Positions 6,674 to 14,329 of a stretch of DNA of 64,000 bases are shown piece by piece. Below the pieces are notes generated by a model, which worked only from the letters and a program-made list of their open reading frames with translations, ran no database searches and was not told where the DNA came from. Source of the DNA: Sulfurospirillum arcachonense DSM 9755 (lineage in GTDB: Bacteria; Campylobacterota; Campylobacteria; Campylobacterales; Sulfurospirillaceae); NCBI RefSeq assembly GCF_000597725.1, contig NZ_JFBL01000005.1:62001-126000 (forward strand). Direction: 5' to 3'. The translations under genes were made by a program, and so were the position numbers. The stretch's first letter is position 1. Each line of letters starts with the position of its first letter.

Positions 6674-8542
6674 ATGCGTGTGTCTACTAAAGAACTTTTT
6701 AATCTCATCTCTAAAGCAGATACAAAAGATGTGAAAAAAGCATTGGAAAAAATTGTTTCTAATAAAGAAGGTATTTTAGCAGATGAGAAAAATATAGGTT
6801 CTGATAAAATAAAAAATCAAACGACAAAAGAGTTAGTAAATTCTCTTTTAAAAGATCTGAGTAGCAATACAAAAACAAAAGAAAACGTTTTATCAACACT
6901 CAAAGAAAATGACATTCCAAAGATGATGAAAAATACAACGGTTGAGTTAAAATCACTATTAGATTTGGTAAAAAGTGATAAAACTCTTGCAAAATTTGCA
7001 CCTGCTTTAGAAAAACTTCTTTTACATGTAAAAGAGATAAAACCTGAAACGTTAAAAACACAGTTATCTAATACTGGGCTTTTGTTAGAATCAAAACTAG
7101 CAACTTCTAAAACAGAAGTTATGCCAACTCCATTAAAAGAAGTACTAACAAATCTAAAAGAGTTAGTTGTAAAAAGTTTTCCAAAACAAGAGATAAAGGA
7201 GTTACCTTTAAAACAAATTGATACTCTTTTAAGTGCAAAAAAGGCAGATAAAAGTTTTATAGATACTCTAAGTAGTCTCATAAAAAATATAAAAAATGCA
7301 CCAGATTTACTAAAAGAAGTACAACCGCAGATTAAAACTTTAGAAAACATACTCAAACAAGATACTCCCATACCTCAAACAAATATTAAAGAAGTTTTGA
7401 CAAATCTAAAACAATCACTTACACAAAACACACAAAATAGTGATGTACATGTAAAGATAATAGATAAGCTTTTAAATACGCCAAAAGCAGATAAAGTTTT
7501 TATTGACGATATAAAATCACTTATAGCAAATCTCAAAACAAGTAAAAATATAAATAAACCAGTAGTTGAAGTGACTGCAAAACTTGAAACTTTGGTACAA
7601 AAAAGTACATTAATAGAATCAAAAATACAAAACATATCTGAAGTAGCACCAAAAGAAGTTCAAAAAGTTGCCAATGAAATAAAACAAGTTATGACAGAGT
7701 TAAAAGAGTTGAGTCTAAGTGCAAGTAGTAAAAAAGCACCAGCGATTTTAGAAAAGTCACAAACTATAGTTCAGATGGTAGATCAAACTTTAAAAACGCC
7801 AGAGTTTTTTCCAAAAGAACTTAGTAAAGCAACGATCTCAGAACAAATTCAAAGAGTAGTAAATCTCATAAAAAGTGAACTTGTAAAAGTAGATGCAAAA
7901 AATCCTTTACATGTAGAAGTTGCAAAACTTACAGAAAAGCTAGAGTTAACAATAAAAGAGCAAATAGCAAGTAAAAATATAGTACCAAATCAAAAACTAC
8001 TTTTAGACACACCCATAAAAAGTGAGGGTTTTGCTGATACAAAAGCAACACTTTTAAGTATGAAACATGAATTAAGTACTTCAACCTTACCAAGTGCAAA
8101 AGAAGCTTTGATTCAAGTAGATAGGCTTTTGACTCGGATTGATTATTTTCAACTCGTTTCACTAGGTTCAAACTCAAATACTACATATCTTCCTTATGTC
8201 TGGGATGGTTTGCAAGAAGGTCAAGTGAGTATTAAAAAACTCAAAGAGAACCGATTTTTTTGTGAGATCAATTTAAAACTCAAAGAGTATGGTAAAATTG
8301 ATTTGATGTTAATGCTTTTTGAAGATATACATGTAAACATATCTGTGTTTGCTGAGAAAAAAGAGTTTGTAGAGTTGGTACAAGAAAATATGCAAACATT
8401 GAAACAAGGGTTAAATAAACTAGGCTTAGTCCCCTCAAATATCAAGCTTTATGATGCTCTAAAAGATAAAAAACTCAAAGAAGATACAAGAGATTTTGCA
8501 AGTTCTAGACAGCTTGGCTCTAGTATAAATATAGAAGTTTAG
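6674..8542 (+). CDS. fliK: FliK-like flagellar hook-length control protein
   Basis: The 622 residues comprise a long Lys/Leu/Thr-rich region of low complexity (1-470) and a compact C-terminal domain (about 480-600). The latter includes TYLPYVWDGLQEGQVSIKKL and a following alpha/beta segment resembling the Flg_hook domain of FliK. FliK is exported by the flagellar type III apparatus, measures hook length and switches FlhB specificity. The repeat region holds related copies, KEVLTNLKELV near 155 and KEVLTNLKQSL near 238, each followed by a KADK(S/V)FID segment, about 83 residues apart. The flhX gene two positions downstream supports the flagellar assignment. The family match is by eye. Confidence 0.72.
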   Translation: MRVSTKELFNLISKADTKDVKKALEKIVSNKEGILADEKNIGSDKIKNQTTKELVNSLLKDLSSNTKTKENVLSTLKENDIPKMMKNTTVELKSLLDLVKSDKTLAKFAPALEKLLLHVKEIKPETLKTQLSNTGLLLESKLATSKTEVMPTPLKEVLTNLKELVVKSFPKQEIKELPLKQIDTLLSAKKADKSFIDTLSSLIKNIKNAPDLLKEVQPQIKTLENILKQDTPIPQTNIKEVLTNLKQSLTQNTQNSDVHVKIIDKLLNTPKADKVFIDDIKSLIANLKTSKNINKPVVEVTAKLETLVQKSTLIESKIQNISEVAPKEVQKVANEIKQVMTELKELSLSASSKKAPAILEKSQTIVQMVDQTLKTPEFFPKELSKATISEQIQRVVNLIKSELVKVDAKNPLHVEVAKLTEKLELTIKEQIASKNIVPNQKLLLDTPIKSEGFADTKATLLSMKHELSTSTLPSAKEALIQVDRLLTRIDYFQLVSLGSNSNTTYLPYVWDGLQEGQVSIKKLKENRFFCEINLKLKEYGKIDLMLMLFEDIHVNISVFAEKKEFVELVQENMQTLKQGLNKLGLVPSNIKLYDALKDKKLKEDTRDFASSRQLGSSINIEV

Positions 8543-8563
8543 GAGAAAGAGATAAAAAAAATA

Positions 8564-10330
8564 TTGCAAAACTATTTTGGATTCAATAGTTTTAGACCAT
8601 TACAGCGTGAAAGCATTGAAGCTATTATCAATAAAAAAGATTTACTTACTATTTTACCAACTGGTGGAGGAAAATCTCTTTGTTATCAACTCCCAGCACT
8701 CTATTTTGAAGGTCAAGTTACGGTTGTAATATCTCCTTTAATCGCTTTGATAAATGACCAAGTTATCAATCTTGGTTTGAACAATATAAAAGCAGATAAA
8801 CTCACAAGTGAGCTCAATAACGAAGAGATAAGTGAAGTGTATAGAAAACTTAACAATAAAGAGTTATCTTTACTCTATGTATCTCCAGAGCGTGCTAATA
8901 TGGAGAGTTTCAAAGCACTTTTACGACAGGTTGATGTGAGTTTTATAGTCATTGATGAAGCACATTGCGTGAGTGAGTGGGGACATGAATTTCGTCCTGA
9001 TTATCGTAAACTTCATTTTTTAAAAGAAGAGTTTCCTCACATACCAATAGCAGCTTTTACAGCAACGGCTACATGTAAAGTGGCTGATGATATAGTAAGT
9101 GCTTTAAAACTAGACAATCCTACGAGATTAAAGGGAAGTTTTTTTAGAGATAACCTTATCTTAAATGTGAAAAAAAGAGTGGCTAATGGAAGAAAAGAGT
9201 TAGTAAATTTTTTGAAAAATTATGATGATGAGAGTGGGATAATCTATACGTTTACAAGAAAAGAGACTGAAGAGATAGCTTCTTTTTTACAAAGTAGAGG
9301 TTTTAATGCCTTAGCTTATCATGCGGGTTTAAAAAGTGAAATACGCAAAGAAAATCAAGATAAATTTATAAGAGATGAGACAAAAATCATAGTAGCAACC
9401 ATAGCTTTTGGTATGGGAATTGATAAAAGTAATGTTCGTTTCGTAGTTCATATGGATTTACCAAAAAGCATGGAGAGTTATTATCAAGAGATTGGACGTG
9501 CTGGTCGTGATGGTTTGAAAAGTGAGTGTTTGCTTTTGTATGCAATGGGAGATGTTGTCAAAAAAAGTGAGTTGATGAACTCTATTGAAGATGAAGTCTA
9601 TAAGAACTTTGCAAAGAACAAGATAGAAGAGCTTTACAATTATGCCAATTCAAGGCAGTGTAGGCATCAAGCAGTTACAGGTTACTTCGAAGAATCGTTA
9701 ATTGAGTGTGAAAATCTATGTGATAATTGCCAAAAAGAAGCTGTTGAAGAGATAGACATAACACAAGAAGCAAGGATGTTACTTTCCACTATATATAGAA
9801 GTGGACAAAACTTTGGTTCAGCTCATATCGTTGATGTGATAAAGGGTAGCAAAAATAAAAAAGTTATTGAAAATGGGCATGATCGACTGAGTGTATATGG
9901 CATAGGAAAAGAGATAAGTAAAGATAGCTGGGGTTTAGTTATAGATAAACTTTTTGAAAAAAAAGCGGTAAAAAGAGGTGATTTTAGACAGCTAATGCTC
10001 ACAAGTTTTGGAGCAAATGTTTTGAAAGGCAAACAAAATATTTATGCAGATGTTGATATTTTTGAAGAAGTTGCAAAAGAGATATCTTTGGATAAAGAGC
10101 ATGAAATAAAAGATGAAAATTTTGAAGCACTTCGAGAAGTAAGAGCTGAGCTTGCAAGCCAAAAAGGTGTTCCAGCTTATGTTGTTTTCTCAGACGCTAC
10201 ACTTAAAGAAATAGCAAAAAAACTTCCTTGTGATGAAGAGAGTTTTTTAGATATAAACGGTGTTGGAAAAGTAAAACTTGAAAGATATGGTGAAGTCTTT
10301 ATGAATAAAGTGAAAGAGTTAAAACAATGA
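8564..10330 (+). CDS. recQ: ATP-dependent DNA helicase RecQ
   Basis: RecQ unwinds DNA 3' to 5' in recombination and fork repair. Walker A is TGGGKS (about residues 33-38), DEAH with IDEAHCVSEWGHEFRPD lies near 130, then FTATAT and the arginine-finger motif YYQEIGRAGRDG. A Zn-binding cysteine set (C near 365, then CENLCDNC), a winged helix and a C-terminal HRDC domain with DINGVGKVKLERYG complete the family architecture. The coordinates use the TTG at 8564. A better-placed SD (AGGAG, 8541-8545) instead points to ATA at 8552, adding MKKI. The stop overlaps flhX (ATGA). Confidence 0.95.
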   Translation: MQNYFGFNSFRPLQRESIEAIINKKDLLTILPTGGGKSLCYQLPALYFEGQVTVVISPLIALINDQVINLGLNNIKADKLTSELNNEEISEVYRKLNNKELSLLYVSPERANMESFKALLRQVDVSFIVIDEAHCVSEWGHEFRPDYRKLHFLKEEFPHIPIAAFTATATCKVADDIVSALKLDNPTRLKGSFFRDNLILNVKKRVANGRKELVNFLKNYDDESGIIYTFTRKETEEIASFLQSRGFNALAYHAGLKSEIRKENQDKFIRDETKIIVATIAFGMGIDKSNVRFVVHMDLPKSMESYYQEIGRAGRDGLKSECLLLYAMGDVVKKSELMNSIEDEVYKNFAKNKIEELYNYANSRQCRHQAVTGYFEESLIECENLCDNCQKEAVEEIDITQEARMLLSTIYRSGQNFGSAHIVDVIKGSKNKKVIENGHDRLSVYGIGKEISKDSWGLVIDKLFEKKAVKRGDFRQLMLTSFGANVLKGKQNIYADVDIFEEVAKEISLDKEHEIKDENFEALREVRAELASQKGVPAYVVFSDATLKEIAKKLPCDEESFLDINGVGKVKLERYGEVFMNKVKELKQ

Positions 10331-10596
10331 AAGAGGCAAATGTAAAAAAAGCAGTAGCACTTAGATTTGATAAAGAAAAAGAAAAAGCACCAAGAGTAGT
10401 TGCAAAAGGTAAAAGTCTCGTTGCTGAGCGTATTATTAAAATAGCCAAAGAAAATGAGCTTCCAATAAAAAAAGATGAAGATTTAGTAGAGCTTCTTACA
10501 AAAATAGAGTTAGACAAAGAGATACCATCAAATTTATATAAAGCAGTTGCAGAAGTTTTTAGTTTTATTTATAATGTGACAAATAAAAAGTTATAG
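10327..10596 (+). CDS. flhX: FlhX: stand-alone FlhB C-terminal-like protein
   Basis: The 89 residues align by eye with the cytoplasmic export-gate domain of FlhB. KKAVALRFDKEKEKAPRVVA corresponds to the FlhB stretch just after its NPTH cleavage site, and EIPSNLYKAVAEVFSFIYNV corresponds to its end. The NPTH autocleavage motif and the membrane domain are absent. Such proteins (FlhX/FhlB) occur in Campylobacterota and can partly replace the cleaved FlhB C-domain. The gene overlaps recQ by 4 nt and lies downstream of the FliK-like gene, the protein expected to act on this domain. Its 3' end overlaps the convergent gene by 6 nt. Confidence 0.85.
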   Translation: MKEANVKKAVALRFDKEKEKAPRVVAKGKSLVAERIIKIAKENELPIKKDEDLVELLTKIELDKEIPSNLYKAVAEVFSFIYNVTNKKL

Positions 10597-10827
10597 ATGA
10601 GCATCTCTATGTTTTTTCCCATTAAATGTGAAAATCAAATCAAGTCTTATCTTTTCTCCACTCTTTAAAATTAAAAACTCTTTATAATCAATTACGCTTA
10701 AAGTCGCCACAACTCCTTTTATAGTCTCTTTTTGTTCATTGTCTAAATAAACTATCGTTGAAGGAATTTTTCTTTGAATAGCAACTGTTAATTGGTCGTA
10801 AAATTCATTTGATATTGGTGCGTACAT
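10591..10827 (-). CDS. Small conserved-type protein, possibly Rof-like (78 aa)
   Basis: The product is a 78-residue beta-rich cytoplasmic protein: FYDQLTVAIQRKIPSTIVYL, then a glycine-containing strand (IKGVVATLSV), then LILKSGEKIRLDLIFTFNGK. This strand pattern recalls the Sm-like fold of Rho-binding antiterminators (Rof/YaeO), but the similarity is weak. The ATG is overlapped by an ACATGTAA copy just upstream (10824-10831). It is convergent with flhX with a 6-nt overlap. I treat it as a hypothetical protein with a low-confidence family suggestion. Confidence 0.55.
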   Translation of the reverse strand: MYAPISNEFYDQLTVAIQRKIPSTIVYLDNEQKETIKGVVATLSVIDYKEFLILKSGEKIRLDLIFTFNGKKHRDAHL

Positions 10828-10876
10828 GTAAATCTTTCTTTTTCTCTAATACTAGCAATAATTAGATAAATATAGA

Positions 10877-11317
10877 TTAATTTTCAAGAAAATTATTTTT
10901 AACCTTCGTAAGTAAATCCATAAGAGTTTCTTTTTCTTTTTGAGAAAATCCCTCATATGTTTTAGATATAAGTTTAGAAGATATTTCGTTTAAAATAATT
11001 GGTTTGATTTCTAAACCTTTATTTGTAAGCTTGATTAAAGTGCTTCTACTATCATTTTTATCTTTGACTTTTTCTACCAAATCCATCTTTACTAGTTTAT
11101 TGATAAGTGCTGTTAGAGTAGATTTGTCTTTATTTATAGATACAGATAGTTTCTTCATAGCTATGCCATTTTCATTTTTATATAAGTTAACCAAAATAGC
11201 CCCATGAGATGGAGCTAGTCCATCTAAGTTATGTTTTTTAAGCTCATTTATAATCAGTTTATTTGCATTGAGTTGTATATTAGCTATAGTAGCAATGATT
11301 GAGTTAGTATTTTTCAT
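10877..11317 (-). CDS. MarR-family transcriptional regulator
   Basis: This 146-residue protein has the MarR winged helix: LAPSHGAILVNLYKNENGIA, a recognition region around SINKDKSTLTALINKLVKMD, and the wing DKNDSRSTLIKLTNKG with the family DxRS motif. MarR proteins bind palindromes as dimers and are usually released by small phenolic or oxidant ligands. It lies directly downstream of the SnoaL-like lipoprotein gene on the same strand. Two near-identical 16-bp palindromes in that gene's promoter (12282-12329) are the obvious candidate operators. A separate inverted repeat lies just ahead of this gene. Confidence 0.9.
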   Translation of the reverse strand: MKNTNSIIATIANIQLNANKLIINELKKHNLDGLAPSHGAILVNLYKNENGIAMKKLSVSINKDKSTLTALINKLVKMDLVEKVKDKNDSRSTLIKLTNKGLEIKPIILNEISSKLISKTYEGFSQKEKETLMDLLTKVKNNFLEN

Positions 11318-11357
11318 ATGTTATTATATTTTATATCCTATTAAATTTAGATTTTAA

Positions 11358-11389
11358 CGTATCCATAAATTTAAATTTTTATGGATACG
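11358..11389. promoter_or_regulatory. 12-bp inverted repeat before the MarR gene
   Basis: CGTATCCATAAA (11358-11369) and TTTATGGATACG (11378-11389) pair perfectly around 8 nt. It sits between the lipoprotein stop and the MarR start. It could be an intercistronic terminator without a strong T tract, or an operator. The sequence differs from the paired palindromes at 12282-12329. Confidence 0.5.
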
Positions 11390-11404
11390 AGTGACTTTTA
11401 TTGA

Positions 11405-12262
11405 TTAAAATTTGCCGTTAGAATTTTGCCATTTTGCTTCTACTGGAATCTCTTCGATAGTATCCCAGTGCTCAACAATCTTCCCATTTTCAATACGGAA
11501 AAGATCATAAAAAGAAGAATGTTTATTCATAAATGTTCCTTCACTTACCATAAGTACAAAATTACCTTCGCCTAAAATCATGTGATTTTTCTTATAAATC
11601 ATTGGCATTCCAGATTCTGCCATTCCTTTAAGTGCTTCACCAAGTGCTCCCAAACTATCTTTTACATGTGGATTATGTTGATTGTATGTTTTGGTTGATA
11701 TATACTCTGTAATTTTTGCTGGGTTTTTACCAAAAAAAACATCGTTTAATAAACCTTCTACTAAAGCTTTGTTTGCTTGGGTTTTATCAAGGTCTTTAAT
11801 TTGCGTTGGCCCATCGATTTGAGAGCGTCCACTTGCAGTTTTTTCTACGATTGCTTGTAGATTGTCCCAGTGTTCAACAATTTTACCATTTTCAAAACGG
11901 AAGATATCAAAACCAATTTTTGGTCCAAAGAAGTTATATTTCGTGTGAGTGAAAACAAAATCACCATCTTTAAATACACGAGCAACGTCTACTTTAGCAC
12001 TTCTTTTTGGAAGATGGCTTAATGCTTCACCAAAACCTGCAATACCATCTTTAACTGCTAAGTTATGTTGTATGTATTTAGTCGGGTTTATAACACCTGC
12101 TGGTTTTCTTTTTCCATTCTCTATAGAATTTAGAAGTTCAACAACTTGTTGTTTTTCTGAGTTCATTTTTGTTTCCTTTGTATTTGTACTTAACGCACAT
12201 CCTGTAAAAACTGCTACACTCAATAGTGACATTAAAGCAGTTTTTGTTGTTAATAGTTTCAT
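11405..12262 (-). CDS. Lipoprotein with two tandem SnoaL-like domains
   Basis: The N-terminus is a lipoprotein signal with lipobox cysteine C22 (VAVFTGC). The mature protein holds two copies of an NTF2/SnoaL-like unit: YIQHNLAVKDGIAGFGEAL (63-81) with FRFENGKIVEHWD (121-133), and YNQHNPHVKDSLGALGEAL (193-211) with FRIENGKIVEHWD (255-267). The family includes small cone-shaped hydrolases, isomerases and binding proteins; the substrate is unknown here. Two palindromic operators lie immediately upstream and a MarR gene downstream, suggesting inducible control by a small molecule. The fused duplication on a lipoprotein anchor is uncommon in my experience. Confidence 0.85.
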   Translation of the reverse strand: MKLLTTKTALMSLLSVAVFTGCALSTNTKETKMNSEKQQVVELLNSIENGKRKPAGVINPTKYIQHNLAVKDGIAGFGEALSHLPKRSAKVDVARVFKDGDFVFTHTKYNFFGPKIGFDIFRFENGKIVEHWDNLQAIVEKTASGRSQIDGPTQIKDLDKTQANKALVEGLLNDVFFGKNPAKITEYISTKTYNQHNPHVKDSLGALGEALKGMAESGMPMIYKKNHMILGEGNFVLMVSEGTFMNKHSSFYDLFRIENGKIVEHWDTIEEIPVEAKWQNSNGKF

Positions 12263-12281
12263 GCTTATTCCTTGTGGTTTT

Positions 12282-12329
12282 AGTTTGATATCAAACTTTA
12301 TAAGTAGAATTATAGTTTTATATCAAACT
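12282..12329. promoter_or_regulatory. Paired palindromic operators, likely MarR sites
   Basis: AGTTTGATATCAAACT (12282-12297) is a perfect 16-bp palindrome. AGTTTTATATCAAACT (12314-12329) repeats it with one mismatch. The start-to-start distance is 32 bp, about three helical turns, so two dimers could bind the same face. They lie 20-67 bp before the lipoprotein start, and the second is 67 bp before yjdM on the other strand. Confidence 0.72.
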
Positions 12330-12395
12330 AAAGTCAAGGGTTTTGTATTTTTTTGTAAAAAAAAGGTAAAATACGAAAAAATAAAAAGGTTAAAA

Positions 12396-12734
12396 ATGGA
12401 AAACTTACCAAGTTGCCCAAAATGCAATAGTGAATATACTTATGAAGATGGAGCATTGTTAGTCTGCCCAGAATGTGCTCATGAGTGGTCAGCAGTAGCA
12501 CCTGAAGAAGATAGTGAAGATGTTTTAGTTCATAAAGACTCAAATGGTGTTGTTTTGAGTGCAGGAGATACTGTCACAATCATAAAAGATTTAGATGTAA
12601 AAGGAGCTGGTTTTACTGCAAAAAGAGGAACTGCTGTAAGAAATATTTCATTGACTTCAAATCCTGAGCAAATAGAGGGAAGAGTTAATGGAGTAAAGAT
12701 AGTTCTTTTAACTTGTTTTTTGAAAAAGTCGTAG
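12396..12734 (+). CDS. yjdM: YjdM/PhnA-family zinc-ribbon protein
   Basis: The 112-residue protein carries an N-terminal zinc ribbon (C7-x2-C10 and C24-x2-C27, SCPKCNSEY and VCPECAHEW), then the PhnA domain with DTVTIIKDLDVKGAG and a C-terminal KIVLLTCFLKK. The PhnA name came from a locus near the phosphonate operon; the biochemical role is not established and it is not phosphonoacetate hydrolase. I chose the ATG at 12396, preceded by AAAAAGG. The open frame extends far upstream only by chance, across the divergent promoter. Confidence 0.93.
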   Translation: MENLPSCPKCNSEYTYEDGALLVCPECAHEWSAVAPEEDSEDVLVHKDSNGVVLSAGDTVTIIKDLDVKGAGFTAKRGTAVRNISLTSNPEQIEGRVNGVKIVLLTCFLKKS

Positions 12735-12757
12735 TAAAGTAGTATTTTGGAGATATT

Positions 12758-14326
12758 ATGAATATAAAAAAAATTGTTAAATTAAGTTTTTTTTTAATTG
12801 CTATTCTTGTTATATTAATTGCAACTATCAATTCTATAGTTTTATATCAAATAAAAGACAATGATTATTATAAAAAAAATATAGCAAAATTAATATCTCT
12901 TCAAGAAAATATGAATTCTTTATCAAAAGATTTAGTTATCTCCAAAAATCCTGATGATCTGTATCATATTAAATCAAATTTTCTTAAATATGAAAAAGAA
13001 TTTGAAAAAACAAAAAAAATATTTACTTCAAATAAAAATGATAATTTTATAGACAGGTTTGTAGAAGATATTTATAGAGCACCTATTATTCGTAAAGACT
13101 TACAATTACTCTATTCAAATGAAAAAAATATTGAAGCTGCATTTGATAAAGCTCATGATTTACAAAAAAAGAAAATTGAGTTAAAGAAAAAATTTGATTT
13201 AGCATATCCTTTAGAAAATAAATTGAGAAAGAAAATAGGTAGCAGTGTTTCAAGTTCAGGCAACATTGTATTAGTTCATACTTTTGGAGGTATTGAATAC
13301 TATAGTAAAGAGGCTCTTTTTCAAAAAAAAGATAAAGAAACTTTACAAAAATGGTTAAATAAAATATATTTTTTAAAAAATAAAAATATTAGAGGAATCA
13401 ATGAATACATAGGTGTTGTGCAAAGAGTAGGTTCTTATGCTATTGATATAAATAAATTTGAAAAATTACAAGAAAAGCTAACAACAAGCATTATAGAAAT
13501 AATTAATTTAAATAGAAAAGTAGATGTCAATATAGAAAATAATATAGAAAAGTTATCCTCCAGTTTTATTGACAAAACATACTTATATGTATTGATTTTA
13601 TTAGGATGTACAATTTTTATTATTGTTTTAGTAGCATATTTAGTTAGTAAAAATGTTGATTTATCTGTTGATGAAATTGAAGAAAAAGTAGAAAATGGAT
13701 TAGAAGAGATAAAAGCTTTAAATCATGAAATAGAAGTGACTCAAAAAGAAGTTGTTTTTACCATGGGTGCTATTGGTGAACAGCGAAGCAAAGAGACAGG
13801 AAACCATGTAAAAAGAGTTGCAGAGTATACAAAACTTTTGGCATTGAATTATGGCTTAGAAGAGAGTGAGGCAGAGATGTTAAAACAAGCAAGTCCTATG
13901 CATGATATAGGGAAAATAGCAATTCCTGATTCTGTTTTAAACAAACCAGGTCGTTTTAATGAAGAAGAGCGAAAGATTATGGATACACATGCCAAACTTG
14001 GTTATGATATGTTAAAAGGATCAAATAGAGCACTTCTTAAGATGGCTTCTATTGTGGCATATGAACATCATGAAAAATGGGATGGCTCTGGTTATCCACA
14101 AAAAAAGGCAGGAGAAGATATCCATATATATGGTCGAATAACAGCGGTAGCAGATGTTTTTGATGCACTTGGTAGTGATAGAGTTTATAAAAAAGCATGG
14201 GAAGATGAGAAAATTTTTAAGTTTTTTAAAGAAGAGAGAGGGGTTCATTTTGACCCCACCCTCATAGATATCTTTTTTGAAAATTTAGATAGTTTTTTAG
14301 CAATAAGAGATAAATTTAAAGATTAA
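12758..14326 (+). CDS. Membrane sensor with HD-GYP phosphodiesterase domain
   Basis: Two hydrophobic helices (about residues 7-28 and 272-294) bracket a periplasmic sensor region of about 240 residues rich in Lys and Asn. A short charged linker (DEIEEKVENGLEEIKALNHE) leads to a C-terminal HD-GYP domain: HVKRVAEYTKLLA, HDIGK near 382, EHHEKWDGSGYP near 435-446 and DVFDALGSDR. Such domains hydrolyse cyclic di-GMP in the cytoplasm and commonly influence motility and surface growth. The full HD and GYP motifs suggest an active enzyme. The sensed signal is unknown. It lies 23 nt downstream of yjdM, possibly on one transcript. Confidence 0.92.
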   Translation: MNIKKIVKLSFFLIAILVILIATINSIVLYQIKDNDYYKKNIAKLISLQENMNSLSKDLVISKNPDDLYHIKSNFLKYEKEFEKTKKIFTSNKNDNFIDRFVEDIYRAPIIRKDLQLLYSNEKNIEAAFDKAHDLQKKKIELKKKFDLAYPLENKLRKKIGSSVSSSGNIVLVHTFGGIEYYSKEALFQKKDKETLQKWLNKIYFLKNKNIRGINEYIGVVQRVGSYAIDINKFEKLQEKLTTSIIEIINLNRKVDVNIENNIEKLSSSFIDKTYLYVLILLGCTIFIIVLVAYLVSKNVDLSVDEIEEKVENGLEEIKALNHEIEVTQKEVVFTMGAIGEQRSKETGNHVKRVAEYTKLLALNYGLEESEAEMLKQASPMHDIGKIAIPDSVLNKPGRFNEEERKIMDTHAKLGYDMLKGSNRALLKMASIVAYEHHEKWDGSGYPQKKAGEDIHIYGRITAVADVFDALGSDRVYKKAWEDEKIFKFFKEERGVHFDPTLIDIFFENLDSFLAIRDKFKD

Positions 14327-14329
14327 ATT

